The position numbers and the translations under genes were made by a program. This document shows, in pieces, positions 23,635-32,811 of a DNA stretch of 64,000 nt. The notes beneath the pieces were generated by a model. That model was not told where the DNA came from, made no database searches, and saw nothing but the letters and a program-made list of their open reading frames with translations. The stretch's first letter is position 1, and every line of letters begins with the position of its first letter. The DNA comes from Lunatimonas lonarensis (GTDB lineage: Bacteria > Bacteroidota > Bacteroidia > Cytophagales > Cyclobacteriaceae), in NCBI RefSeq assembly GCF_000390185.1, contig NZ_AQHR01000041.1, forward strand, positions 1-64,000, read 5' to 3'.

Positions 23635-24729
23635 ATGAAAAAATTAATTATAACAATTGCTATTTCTTTTAGTGCTTTCTGCGCTACAGCTCAAGAAACA
23701 AATAAACCTTTAATTAACATAAGTGGTCATGCAGATATTTACTATGGATTTGATTTTAATAGGCCCTTCTCCAATGAACGTCCTGATTTCCTTTTCAACC
23801 ATACCCGTCACAACGAAGTAAATTTAAATTTGGGATTGGTTCAGGCGGATATTGACGGTGGATTTTATCGGGGCAGCTTGGGATTGATGGTGGGTACTTA
23901 TGCGCAATATAATCTGGCAGCAGAACAGGATTTGCTAAAGAATGTCTTTGAAGCCTATGCTGGGGTAGCTATAGACAAGGAACGGAAATTATGGATTGAT
24001 GCAGGTATTTTCGCTTCCCATATTGGCTTTGAATCAGCAATTTCCTCAGAAAATTTTACTTTAACCAGAAGTTTATTAGCTGAAAACTCGCCATATTTCC
24101 TCTCAGGAGCTAAGATGACCTATACTCCAAACAGTAAATGGGAATTTGAGGCTGGTGTTTTCAATGGTTGGCAACGCATCCAAAGATTACCAGGAAATAC
24201 AAGCCCAGCTTTTGGTACCAGAGTAACCCACACGCCTACTGAAAACCTAACGCTCAATTGGAGTACCTTTATTGGAAATGATTTCCCTCAAGAAGATAAA
24301 AGAATGCGCTATTTCAACAACTTGTATGCAGAAATACAACTTAGTCAAAAAGTAGCTTTAATACTCGGGTTTGATTACGGCATTCAGCAAGAGGCACTTG
24401 AAAGTGTTCAAGCTGGGGCTTCAAGGGGCTTTGAGCATTGGTATACACCAATAGGAATTCTACGTTTGGACTTCAATGAAAATTGGGGAATGGCTTTCCG
24501 AGGTGAATACTATCAAGATCAAAATGGGGTAATCATCGAGGCAAATTCGCCTGATGGATTCAGAGCTACGGGCTATTCGGTAAATTTAGATAGGAAAATT
24601 TCTCAAAATATCTTGTTCAGGATAGAAGCTAGGCAATTACAGAACAGCACTCCTAATTTCTTACAGGATGGTCAATTGGTACAAGGAAATTTCTTATTGA
24701 TCGGTTCACTTGCTATAACCTTACCCTAA
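23635..24729 (+). CDS. Outer-membrane beta-barrel porin of the kdp cluster
   Basis: The 364-residue protein has a signal peptide (IITIAISFSAFCATAQE) followed by alternating aromatic strands and turns to the C-terminus, for example GHADIYYGFDFNRPF, RGSLGLMVGTYAQYNL and LFRIEARQLQNSTPNFLQDG. This is the pattern of putative OmpL-like beta-barrel porins (BBP2 family). Lying 18 bases after kdpC, it may let K+ or counter-ions cross the outer membrane when the Kdp pump is induced. The barrel call is firm; the substrate is inference. Confidence 0.75.
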   Translation: MKKLIITIAISFSAFCATAQETNKPLINISGHADIYYGFDFNRPFSNERPDFLFNHTRHNEVNLNLGLVQADIDGGFYRGSLGLMVGTYAQYNLAAEQDLLKNVFEAYAGVAIDKERKLWIDAGIFASHIGFESAISSENFTLTRSLLAENSPYFLSGAKMTYTPNSKWEFEAGVFNGWQRIQRLPGNTSPAFGTRVTHTPTENLTLNWSTFIGNDFPQEDKRMRYFNNLYAEIQLSQKVALILGFDYGIQQEALESVQAGASRGFEHWYTPIGILRLDFNENWGMAFRGEYYQDQNGVIIEANSPDGFRATGYSVNLDRKISQNILFRIEARQLQNSTPNFLQDGQLVQGNFLLIGSLAITLP

Positions 24730-24737
24730 TTCAAACC

Positions 24738-24762
24738 CTCCACCACCCAAATGGTGGTGGAG
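24738..24762 (+). terminator. Intergenic hairpin between porin and kdpD genes
   Basis: CTCCACCACC (24738-24747) and GGTGGTGGAG (24753-24762) form a perfect 10-bp stem with a 5-base loop. It is followed by only a weak T run, so it may be a partial terminator or an mRNA-stabilising hairpin that lowers expression of the sensor genes relative to kdpFABC. Confidence 0.55.
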
Positions 24763-24783
24763 TGATTTAATCCAACTGCGTAA

Positions 24784-25977
24784 ATGAAAAATTCTCCTGA
24801 TTACTTTCTTCAACTGATTCAAAAGTCCAAAAAAGGGAGATTGAAAGTATATATCGGTATGATTGCCGGCGTAGGTAAATCTTACCGAATGCTTCAGGAA
24901 GCCCACGATCTGCTAAAGGCAGGAGTAGATATACGCATTGGTTTTATTGAAACTCACGGACGGGAAGAAACAGAAGCCTTGATTGAAGGCATTCCACTTA
25001 TCCCCTTAAGAGAGGTGTTTTACAAAGGTAAAGTATTGAGGGAAATGGATCTAGAGGCTATTCTTCGATTGAAACCATCAATTGTGATTGTAGACGAACT
25101 TGCCCATACCAATATACCTGGCAGCCTACATGCCAAAAGGTGGGAGGATGTGGAAGTTTTAATTGATGCTGGTATTCACGTGATTACCGCATTTAATGTA
25201 CAGCATTTGGAAAGCCTTAATGATAAGGTCAAGCAGTTGAGTGGGATCGAAGTCACCGAACGAATTCCCGATACCTTTCTAAGGAAAGCAGATGAGGTGG
25301 TCAGTATTGATTTGCCTGCTGATGACCTAATCAAACGTCTCAAAGAAGGGAAAATCTACAAAGAAGAAAAAATACAACAGGCCTTATCCAATTTCTTTCA
25401 GGCAAAAAAAATCCTTCAATTGAGGGAATTGGCACTTCTACAAGTTGCAAAAAACCTGGAGTCAAAAATAAATTTTATTCAGCAACAGCAAAGTAGCATT
25501 ATTGAGCGTTTCATGGCTTGTGTCAGTACTGAAGAGGTTTTGGCAAAAAAGGTGATCAGAAAAACAGCTAGACTGGCCAATAATTATCATGCTGAATGGT
25601 TTGTTGTATATGTAAAAACTCCTAAAGAATCAACAGAAAAGATAAATGTAAGAACTGAAACCAAGCTTCTTCAAAACTTAAAGCTTGCAAGTACTCTAGG
25701 TGCCAATGTGTACATTTATGAAAGCAATTCCAAAGGAGCCAATCCAATCCAAGAAATACATTATCAAACTATTCACCAGGGTACAAGAGTTATTTCAAGT
25801 GAACACAAGACAATTGCTGATGTATTGTTTGAAGCAGCCAAGAATCATCAAGCTACCAATATTGTAATTGGGAAACCTAAACAAAGTATATGGAGAAATA
25901 TTAGCGGACAAAACCATTTCCATAATCTTGTTCAGCTAATTTCTCCAACTGATATAGACTTAATCGTAGTTACCTAA
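24784..25977 (+). CDS. kdpD: KdpD N-terminal sensor protein without kinase domain
   Basis: This 397-residue protein corresponds to the first half of KdpD: the KdpD domain with Walker A-like GMIAGVGKSYRMLQEAH, IGFIETHGREET, IVDELAHTNIPGS and RWEDVEVLIDAGI, then a universal-stress-protein-like domain (about 250-395) ending ISPTDIDLIVV. Standard KdpD has about 900 residues with four membrane helices, GAF and histidine-kinase domains; all of these are missing, and the stop is natural. A separate kinase gene starts four bases after the stop, so the sensor and kinase functions appear to be split over two proteins. Confidence 0.9.
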   Translation: MKNSPDYFLQLIQKSKKGRLKVYIGMIAGVGKSYRMLQEAHDLLKAGVDIRIGFIETHGREETEALIEGIPLIPLREVFYKGKVLREMDLEAILRLKPSIVIVDELAHTNIPGSLHAKRWEDVEVLIDAGIHVITAFNVQHLESLNDKVKQLSGIEVTERIPDTFLRKADEVVSIDLPADDLIKRLKEGKIYKEEKIQQALSNFFQAKKILQLRELALLQVAKNLESKINFIQQQQSSIIERFMACVSTEEVLAKKVIRKTARLANNYHAEWFVVYVKTPKESTEKINVRTETKLLQNLKLASTLGANVYIYESNSKGANPIQEIHYQTIHQGTRVISSEHKTIADVLFEAAKNHQATNIVIGKPKQSIWRNISGQNHFHNLVQLISPTDIDLIVVT

Positions 25978-25981
25978 TCTA

Positions 25982-27787
25982 ATGAAACTAAAAACTAAAC
26001 TCTACCTATCTTTTGGGTTCCTATTTCTTTTGATCCTTTTATTAGCTGGATTAGGAAGTCTTTTTGTCCGTCAATTAGCAGATGACTCTCAGGCAATTAT
26101 TAAAGATAATTACAGAACACTGGATTATATGCAATCCATCAAAACCTCTCTGGACAAAACTATACTTACCATTGGAAAACAAGATTCAAAAAGCAAGGCA
26201 GAACGAGGTTTTGCTTTTGACGCTATACTTGAAAGTATTGAAAAACAAAAAGCAAATATTACAGAACCGGGTGAGGATAAATTAACTGATGAGCTAATTA
26301 AACAAGTTGAATTATTGAAAATCTCTTTAAATGAAAATATACCAAGTGAGTTTTTGCTAATACAGATAGCTACTATTCAAGACTTGGCTACAAAAATCTA
26401 TGAACTGAATATTCAGACGCTATTGAGGAAAAATGACACTGCCAATCAAACAGCGGAACGAGTTGTCCTATACATGGCGATTACAGGTATTTCAGGTAGC
26501 ATTTTGAGTTTAATTTTCATAATAGGTTTTCCTGAGGTTATTTTCGACCCTCTACAAAAACTCAATGAAGGTATCAAAGCTATAGCCAGTAAAAAATATG
26601 ATCACCAATTGAAAGTTGCTGAAAATGATGAATTAGGAGAAATAGCATCTTCTTTCAATCTTATGGCTTCAAGACTAAAAGAATATGAAGCCTCAAATTT
26701 TTCCTTACTTTTCAGCGAAAAAAAGAGAATAGAGGCAATTATTAACCAAATGCATGAAGGAATTATTGGGATTGACGAAAACCATAAGATTCTTTTTATT
26801 AATGATTTTGCTAAAAATGTCTTGAATTTGTCAGAAGAATATATCAAGGGTGAGCACATACAATCAATAGCCAAAATCAATGATATCATCGCATCTTTTG
26901 CAACAGATTTTGCCTTGGGCGGCCAAGAAAGTTTAACTCCAAAAACAATCAAAATTGTCCTTGATAAAGAAGAAAAGACCTTTTCACGCGAAATAATCCC
27001 TATTAATATTTCAAAAGATAAGCATGATAAATTAGAAAATGTTGGATATGTGGTGGTACTGACAGATATTACCCAATTTAGTGAGCGAGATAAGGCAAAA
27101 ACTCAATTTATAGCTACTATTTCTCATGAGTTGAAAACCCCAATTTCTTCCATCGGCATGGGATTAAAATTACTCATGGATGAAAGAACAGGTAGCCTAA
27201 ACGATAGCCAATCTAAACTGATTAAAGGGCTATTGGAAGATAAAAACAGGTTATTATCAATAACAGGCGAGCTTTTGGACATTACCCAAGCGGAAACCGG
27301 TAATATTTCCCTTACCCAGGAAGTTTTTCCTCCTAAGGAGGTAATTACGGTAGCATCTGAGGCATTAAAATTACAGCTTAATGAAAAGAAAATTAATTTA
27401 GAGCTAATCATCCAACCTGATTTACATGCCATTGGAGATGAAAACAAAGTGACTTGGGTACTGATTAACTTGCTTTCCAATGCAATTAGGTATTCGCCTG
27501 AAGGGTCAACCATTAGGATCAATTGTTTTCAAGAATCAAATAGGAAAATTCTTTTCGAAGTTATTGACCAAGGAAAGGGAATCCCCAAAAGCTTTCAAGA
27601 CCGTCTGTTTGAAAAATACTATAGAGTTCCCGGAACAAAAACAAGCGGCTCAGGCTTAGGGCTAAACATTAGTAAGGAATTTATCCAAGCCATGGGAGGG
27701 AAAATAGGTGTTGAAAGTGAAGAAGGGAAAGGTTCGAGGTTTTGGTTCGAGTTAAACGCTAAGTCTTTTGTAAATGCAGTGAAATAG
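25982..27787 (+). CDS. Membrane histidine kinase with HAMP and PAS domains, likely partner of KdpD sensor
   Basis: The 601-residue kinase has a first membrane helix at about 8-28, a periplasmic loop of about 130 residues, a second helix near 163-185, a HAMP region (about 186-240), a PAS domain (GIIGIDENHKILFIN to VVVLTDITQF), a HisKA domain with ATISHELKTPISS (His near 382) and an intact HATPase (NLLSNAIRYSPEGS, DQGKGIPKSFQDRLF, GSGLGLNISKEF). It starts four bases after the KdpD sensor gene. The likely phosphorylation target is the NtrC-family regulator at 16592; that pairing is inferred from context because no other response regulator occurs in the cluster. Confidence 0.9.
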   Translation: MKLKTKLYLSFGFLFLLILLLAGLGSLFVRQLADDSQAIIKDNYRTLDYMQSIKTSLDKTILTIGKQDSKSKAERGFAFDAILESIEKQKANITEPGEDKLTDELIKQVELLKISLNENIPSEFLLIQIATIQDLATKIYELNIQTLLRKNDTANQTAERVVLYMAITGISGSILSLIFIIGFPEVIFDPLQKLNEGIKAIASKKYDHQLKVAENDELGEIASSFNLMASRLKEYEASNFSLLFSEKKRIEAIINQMHEGIIGIDENHKILFINDFAKNVLNLSEEYIKGEHIQSIAKINDIIASFATDFALGGQESLTPKTIKIVLDKEEKTFSREIIPINISKDKHDKLENVGYVVVLTDITQFSERDKAKTQFIATISHELKTPISSIGMGLKLLMDERTGSLNDSQSKLIKGLLEDKNRLLSITGELLDITQAETGNISLTQEVFPPKEVITVASEALKLQLNEKKINLELIIQPDLHAIGDENKVTWVLINLLSNAIRYSPEGSTIRINCFQESNRKILFEVIDQGKGIPKSFQDRLFEKYYRVPGTKTSGSGLGLNISKEFIQAMGGKIGVESEEGKGSRFWFELNAKSFVNAVK

Positions 27788-27844
27788 TTTTTCTTGGATT
27801 TTCGAATGTGTTCCAGCAGGTCTCTTCAACATTTAGATCATAAT

Positions 27845-27885
27845 AAAAAGCACCCCCCAAGTCAATTTTCTGAGGGGTGCTTTTA
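27845..27885. terminator. Bidirectional terminator between kinase and Gfo/Idh genes
   Basis: AAAAGCACCCC and GGGGTGCTTTT form an 11-bp stem with a loop of about 17 bases. It lies between converging genes and marks the right end of the AT-rich potassium island. Confidence 0.85.
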
Positions 27886-27906
27886 CACAACTTGGAATTA
27901 GAAGAA

Positions 27907-29373
27907 CTACACCTTAAACCCTTCCCTGTACGTACGGCCAACGAACTGATTGGCTTCCTCCAGGTTGGTGATCCGCATGTTTTCACCGTCCCAAAGCAAC
28001 TTTTTACGGGCGAAGAATTCCATTTGGCCTTTGCTGTTTTCTCTCCTAAGCAGGTAACTGCGAATGGCCAGGTTGCCCATCAGAACCGTCTCTGTCATCG
28101 GACCGGCATAGTCAAAAGAGGAGGTGAGTTCCTTGTGCTCTTTGCTGTTGAACCCGGCCTTGCAGGCATCTACCCACTTGCGCTGGTGCCCATATTCGGG
28201 CTCCTCCATTTCCTCTACCTCGGGACCGAAATCCTGGGTACCGTCGTTGAGGTATAGTTTTGGCATGAGGGGTGAACTGTCGTTGATGTTGGTACTGATG
28301 ATTCCTTTTTCGCCAATGATCAGCACGCCATTGGCACTGTTGGCTCCTCCTATGTCGTGGTCGGCTGGGATGATGTCAGGGTGTGCCGGTCGTATGCCAC
28401 CATCCATCCACGTCATCTCAATGCGGGATTTGGACTTCGGCGTGGCGTCGAAATGTAGGGTAATAAAGGAGGTAGCAGGGGCGCCTTCCGGGTTAAAATC
28501 CGCATTCCACATGCCCGAATAAACGGCTCCCACACTGCATTCCGCATCCGTCGGGTACATCAGGCCCAGTGTTCTAAATGGAATATCGATCAAATGGCAT
28601 CCCACATCGCCCAATGCGCCGGTTCCATAATCCCACCAGCCCCTCCAGTTGAAGGGATGCATGTTTGGCGTATAAGGTTTGTATTCGGCAGGGCCGAGCC
28701 ACAAATCCCAGTCCAGGTCTTTTGGCTTCTGGCTTGGGTCGGAGGCCGGCATTGGCCCTCCCTGTGGCCATACCGGACGATTGGTCCATATCTGTACCTT
28801 GGATACCTTTCCGATCTTATCGGAGTCTATCCATCCCTGAACCATCTTCAGCAAGGGGTTAGACCCGCCTTGGTTGCCCATTTGGGTTACGATTTTATTT
28901 TTTCGCGCCATCTCCGTGAGAATTCTCGCCTCCCGGATATTGTGGGTCATAGGTTTTTGGACGTACACGTGTTTGCCTCGCTCCATGGCGTAGGCCGCTG
29001 CAGGACCATGTACATGGTCGGGCGTTGAGATGGTGACGGCGTCAATGTCCTTTTCCTTGTCCAGCATCTCCCGGTAGTCTGCATAGAGCTTGGCCTTTGG
29101 AAAGGCCTCTACCGAACGTTTGGCAGATCCTGAAAAGTCCACATCACAAAGTGCAACAATGCGCTCCCGGCCGTTTACGGAAGCGTTTTTGATATCGCTG
29201 GAACCCTTTCCTCCGGCACCTATGGCCGCTAGGTTTAACTGGTCGCTAGGTGCTGTGTACCCTACACCTCCAAGGACGTGTCGAGGGACGATCAAAATGG
29301 AGGAAGCAATGGCCGCATTCTTGATGAAGTTCCGGCGCGAGCTTTCCAAGGTCTCGTTTTTTGGTTTTTTCAT
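27907..29373 (-). CDS. Exported Gfo/Idh/MocA-family oxidoreductase
   Basis: The 488-residue protein starts with a Tat-like leader (SSRRNFIKNAAIASSILIV). The NAD(P)-binding domain begins LNLAAIGAGGKGSSDI, with ALCDVDFSG at the second strand, and the catalytic lysine region reads GKHVYVQKPMTHN. The C-terminal domain has the usual WLGPAEYKPYTPN and NWRGWWDYGTGALGDVGCH of the Bacteroidota clade with an extracytoplasmic leader. Such enzymes oxidise or reduce sugars or cyclic polyols, often at C3. Substrate unknown. It stands alone, with a 263-base gap to its upstream neighbour on the same strand. Confidence 0.85.
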   Translation of the reverse strand: MKKPKNETLESSRRNFIKNAAIASSILIVPRHVLGGVGYTAPSDQLNLAAIGAGGKGSSDIKNASVNGRERIVALCDVDFSGSAKRSVEAFPKAKLYADYREMLDKEKDIDAVTISTPDHVHGPAAAYAMERGKHVYVQKPMTHNIREARILTEMARKNKIVTQMGNQGGSNPLLKMVQGWIDSDKIGKVSKVQIWTNRPVWPQGGPMPASDPSQKPKDLDWDLWLGPAEYKPYTPNMHPFNWRGWWDYGTGALGDVGCHLIDIPFRTLGLMYPTDAECSVGAVYSGMWNADFNPEGAPATSFITLHFDATPKSKSRIEMTWMDGGIRPAHPDIIPADHDIGGANSANGVLIIGEKGIISTNINDSSPLMPKLYLNDGTQDFGPEVEEMEEPEYGHQRKWVDACKAGFNSKEHKELTSSFDYAGPMTETVLMGNLAIRSYLLRRENSKGQMEFFARKKLLWDGENMRITNLEEANQFVGRTYREGFKV

Positions 29374-29637
29374 TGGTTTTTAATTTGTTTTTAAGTGGTT
29401 ATGTACCGGCCTATCGGCAGGCTGGGAGTCGAACGGGAATGGCCCGGATTCTTCCGTCAGGGTGGCCATACGGCTCAATTGTATGTTAACTGTAAGATAT
29501 ACTACGACTAATTAGCTAAAGAAAAGAATAAACTTGGTGTTTACCTAATGAAAATGGGTCTGCGTTTCTTTTTCGATGCTGAATGGTATACCCACTTGCG
29601 AGTGGTTTAGACTATTCAATCGAATGAAATCATCCAA

Positions 29638-30783
29638 TCATTGCCAAATCAACCGCTCAGCCGAAATGTACCGGAACATTTCCTGGTAAAGGACGAGCTG
29701 AATATCAAGGATCTGCTCATAGGTGGCACCATCTTCCACCGTTCCGTGGGGGCTTTCAAAGGTGAAGGCCATGGTCCCGCTGGCATGGTGCAGCGCGCTC
29801 ACCAGGTTGAATGAGTTCTGAGGGGGAAAGGTTGGGTCGTCGGCTTCGGTAGACAATTTCCAGGAGGCACCTCTATTGGGAAGTTGAAGGGCCCTATATT
29901 GGTCGTTAAGCTGCCTGGCAAATGCGTCGATCCGCTCTTTCATAAACAAGGGCGCATGGGCATTTTGGATGACGAAAGGCGCACAGGAACAAGAATGGAG
30001 TGAAACGGTAATATCCGGGGCCTCTTCCATGGCGATTCTCATAATGGCTTTGGTTTCCTCGGCCATCGGCGCAAAGAATTCATCGTGCATGATATTGATG
30101 CCTGCGTCGTTGTAATAGGCTCCCAAAATGCCCACATCACCCCGCATGGGATGGAGGGATTTCGCCTGCGGCCATCGCCATAGGGTGCCATCCTTTTTGG
30201 TGCCTTGCCCATATTTGGTCATTGTCTCTTCGGGCAGGCCTACAAAGCTGTCGTAGGGCACCCGTCTACGGCCATCGGGGTTACCGGTCGGAACGATGAC
30301 TACACGGGCTGTCCCAAACATCTCGCTCAGCTCCGGCCAGGCCTTTCCCCGTAGGTCTTTTCCGGTTTCGGCAATGGCCAAAAGATTGACCAGGCCTACT
30401 ATTCCCTCTGCTTCCTGTCCATGTACGGGGCCAATGAAGTAAATCACGGGTTTTGCCGCGGCCCCCTTTTTTGCATAGTAGGCGGGATTTCGTGCCCCTA
30501 CGGCAGAGTTATAATTTGCCTGACGGGCAAAATCCTCCTTCGCTCCATAGTAAACCGCATACAAGGGCAAGCCTCCGGCAGAAACCGCTATTTGGGCCAC
30601 CCGTCCCTTTTTGACCGTAGACAGTGCCCTGTCTATGTCAGTTAGCGTACCTTTATAGAAATCAGGGATATCAGTCTGCTTGGCAGGATCGGAAGGTTCC
30701 AAGGTAAGCTGTGCCAAACAGTTGGGTGGTTCTGAGACAATCAGAATACAGGCAGAAAGGAAGAACAGGCTGAGGTTTTTCAT
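29638..30783 (-). CDS. Secreted M14-family zinc carboxypeptidase-like protein
   Basis: The 381-residue protein has a signal peptide (LSLFFLSACILIVSEPPNCL) and the M14 peptidase layout: GPVHGQEAEG with zinc ligands His121 and Glu124, VIVPTGNPDGRRRV, VSLHSCSC with the third zinc histidine, and AFTFESPHGT with the likely catalytic glutamate. The fold is clear; whether it cleaves peptides, peptidoglycan or amide substrates is not. It is the last gene of a probable minus-strand unit that starts with the glycerophosphodiesterase at 33591. Confidence 0.8.
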   Translation of the reverse strand: MKNLSLFFLSACILIVSEPPNCLAQLTLEPSDPAKQTDIPDFYKGTLTDIDRALSTVKKGRVAQIAVSAGGLPLYAVYYGAKEDFARQANYNSAVGARNPAYYAKKGAAAKPVIYFIGPVHGQEAEGIVGLVNLLAIAETGKDLRGKAWPELSEMFGTARVVIVPTGNPDGRRRVPYDSFVGLPEETMTKYGQGTKKDGTLWRWPQAKSLHPMRGDVGILGAYYNDAGINIMHDEFFAPMAEETKAIMRIAMEEAPDITVSLHSCSCAPFVIQNAHAPLFMKERIDAFARQLNDQYRALQLPNRGASWKLSTEADDPTFPPQNSFNLVSALHHASGTMAFTFESPHGTVEDGATYEQILDIQLVLYQEMFRYISAERLIWQ

Positions 30784-30875
30784 GGCTTGGGTTTATCTGA
30801 TGGTAATTCTTGGAGTCAACGGACTTTAAGGCTGTGCTCGCCATACACGACGAAAGCAGGGGAGTGCCGATTTTT

Positions 30876-31163
30876 TTACAGGCCTTCCAAAAGAAGCATT
30901 TGTGTATGGGCAGCCTCCTGACGTATTTTTCGTGCGATGCCATACGCATCCGAGTGCCACCAGCCACGGGCTTGTTCCGATGTCGGAAATTCCAACACGA
31001 TTACCCGCTCCGGATTCCAGTCGCCCTCCAGTGTTTCCGTCTTTCCGCCCCTCACCAAAAAACGTCCTTTAAAAGGTGCGAGGCTTGCGGGGGTTAACCG
31101 TTTATAAGCTTCGTATTTTTCGGTATCGTGAATGGAGACCTCCACAATTACATAAGCAGCCAT
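30876..31163 (-). CDS. DUF1330 family protein
   Basis: The 95-residue protein reads AAYVIVEVSIHDTEKYEAYK, then FLVRGGKTETLEGDW and VIVLEFPTSEQARGWWHSDA, the complete DUF1330 pattern. This family adopts a dimeric alpha/beta (ferredoxin-like) barrel, related to antibiotic-biosynthesis-monooxygenase-type domains; its reaction is unknown. The gene sits 22 bases downstream of the phosphodiesterase gene stop, in the same direction. Confidence 0.85.
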   Translation of the reverse strand: MAAYVIVEVSIHDTEKYEAYKRLTPASLAPFKGRFLVRGGKTETLEGDWNPERVIVLEFPTSEQARGWWHSDAYGIARKIRQEAAHTQMLLLEGL

Positions 31164-31185
31164 GGCGCAGGGATTTGGGGTTAAG

Positions 31186-32793
31186 TTACTTTAAAAACCG
31201 ATGGGTCAGGATCTGCTTTGGGATGCCGGGTCCCTGAATGCTCAAGTTCAAATCCTGCCCTCCAAAATCATCGAAGTACCAAACTTCGATGGAATGGGTG
31301 CCTTTGGTCAAGGCTATCTTTCCACTCACCTCGGTCAGGCCGTGCGAACCGTCGTTGTCGATAAGTTTTTCTCCGTTTATAAAAAGGAAACTTCCATCAT
31401 CCGAATTGGCATAGAAGACATAATCTCCTTCGGTTTCAATGGCCAAGGTTCCATTGAACATGAGCGCAAATTGGTCTTCTCGGTGCGTGATTTCATCCAA
31501 GCTGATTTCATGGCTATTGCCGGATTTGAGCGGCGCCATCTTATCCAGTGGGGGCAACGAAGTAAAGCTGCCCTCGTAGTACTTCCAAGCAATTTTTCTG
31601 TTTCCCGTGGCTAGACGGTAATCACTGACTTCAACCCGGCTTGCTTGTCCGTCCACCACATGCACAACGCTAAGCAGGGCATCCTCTGAAATCCGAATGG
31701 GCGCATTGTACACGGACGATCGCTCGGTGGGTACCGTTCCGTCCAAGGTGTAGTAGAGGGATCCTTTTGGATTGCTAAGGGTTAGGGTCAGATCCACCTG
31801 GGAGGCGTTGATAAACCCACCTTTAGGTTCTATGTGGGGGATAGGCACATAGGCCTTTGAGCCGGTAGCAGGACTAAATGCTTCCTCCATTACCCTTCCG
31901 ATGGTACCTGCCGGAGGCATAACACCCAAATAATACGCAAGGGTAGGGGCTACGTCATAGATAAAATAAGGTTCCTCCAGGACTTTGCCTCGGGTCACGC
32001 CTTTGCCATACAATAAAATAGGGATTTCCAACTCATAAAGAGTCCTGCCCCCATGCCCGTAATTGATGCCCCCGTGATCGCCCGTGATCATGATAAAGGT
32101 CTCCTTCAATAAGTCAGCGGCTTCCAACCGTTGGATGAAATCCCCGATCTTTTGGTCATAGTAGGTGATTGCGTCGTAGTAGCCCTGCGTGTCGTGTCCA
32201 TACTTGTGACCGGCACCGTCGGTTTCATCGATTCCCAGAAACAGGAACTCCGGCAGCTCCTCAAAAAAATGTTCGACCGCCTTATCAAATACCTCGGTTC
32301 CATCTTTGGAACGGAAATGCCGGTCAACAACGCTCATTTCAAACATGCGGGAAAGGCCGCTCCACTCATAAAAGAAATGCATTCTGGCCTCGGGCCGCTG
32401 TGCTTTGATCCAGGACAAAATGGAGGGATATACGTCTTCCGATCCTGTGCGTATCGGATCCCAATGTCGGGCGTCCCTCTCCCAGCTGTTATCGTAGATG
32501 CCATGCTGTACCGGATCCACACCGGTCAGCATAGAGGTCCAGTTTGGGGTACTTACCGTAGGCAATACACAGCGTGCATAAGGTGCCAATGCTCCTTCCG
32601 CTATCATTTTGTCCATGGCGGGAGTATTCGCTTTCTGTAAACCCCTAGAACTGAACGCATCCAGTCCGATCATGATCACGTGTTTTGCTTTGGGGGTCGT
32701 TGTCTGCCCGAAGGACATTCCGACAAGAATCAAGTAAACGAAGCCGGTATGTAATACCCGCGAAATGGATGAGGTAGGCATTTTGATTGACAT
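31186..32793 (-). CDS. Secreted alkaline-phosphatase-superfamily enzyme with PA14 domain
   Basis: The 535-residue protein has a signal peptide (VYLILVGMSFGQ), then a type I phosphodiesterase/nucleotide-pyrophosphatase-like domain: metal ligand Asp in VIMIGLDAF, nucleophile Thr in PTVSTPNWTSMLTG, DETDGAGHKYGHD and TGDHGGINYGH. From about residue 330 comes a chitobiase-C-like strand module (SLYYTLDGTVPTERSS), and from about 400 a PA14 domain (YVFYANSDDGSFLFINGEKL). PA14 domains bind carbohydrate, so the enzyme may act on glycan-linked phosphate or sulfate esters; this is inference. It lies 18 bases downstream of the glycerophosphodiesterase gene. Confidence 0.85.
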   Translation of the reverse strand: MSIKMPTSSISRVLHTGFVYLILVGMSFGQTTTPKAKHVIMIGLDAFSSRGLQKANTPAMDKMIAEGALAPYARCVLPTVSTPNWTSMLTGVDPVQHGIYDNSWERDARHWDPIRTGSEDVYPSILSWIKAQRPEARMHFFYEWSGLSRMFEMSVVDRHFRSKDGTEVFDKAVEHFFEELPEFLFLGIDETDGAGHKYGHDTQGYYDAITYYDQKIGDFIQRLEAADLLKETFIMITGDHGGINYGHGGRTLYELEIPILLYGKGVTRGKVLEEPYFIYDVAPTLAYYLGVMPPAGTIGRVMEEAFSPATGSKAYVPIPHIEPKGGFINASQVDLTLTLSNPKGSLYYTLDGTVPTERSSVYNAPIRISEDALLSVVHVVDGQASRVEVSDYRLATGNRKIAWKYYEGSFTSLPPLDKMAPLKSGNSHEISLDEITHREDQFALMFNGTLAIETEGDYVFYANSDDGSFLFINGEKLIDNDGSHGLTEVSGKIALTKGTHSIEVWYFDDFGGQDLNLSIQGPGIPKQILTHRFLK

Positions 32794-32811
32794 AAGTAGG
32801 GAGGGTGGTCT

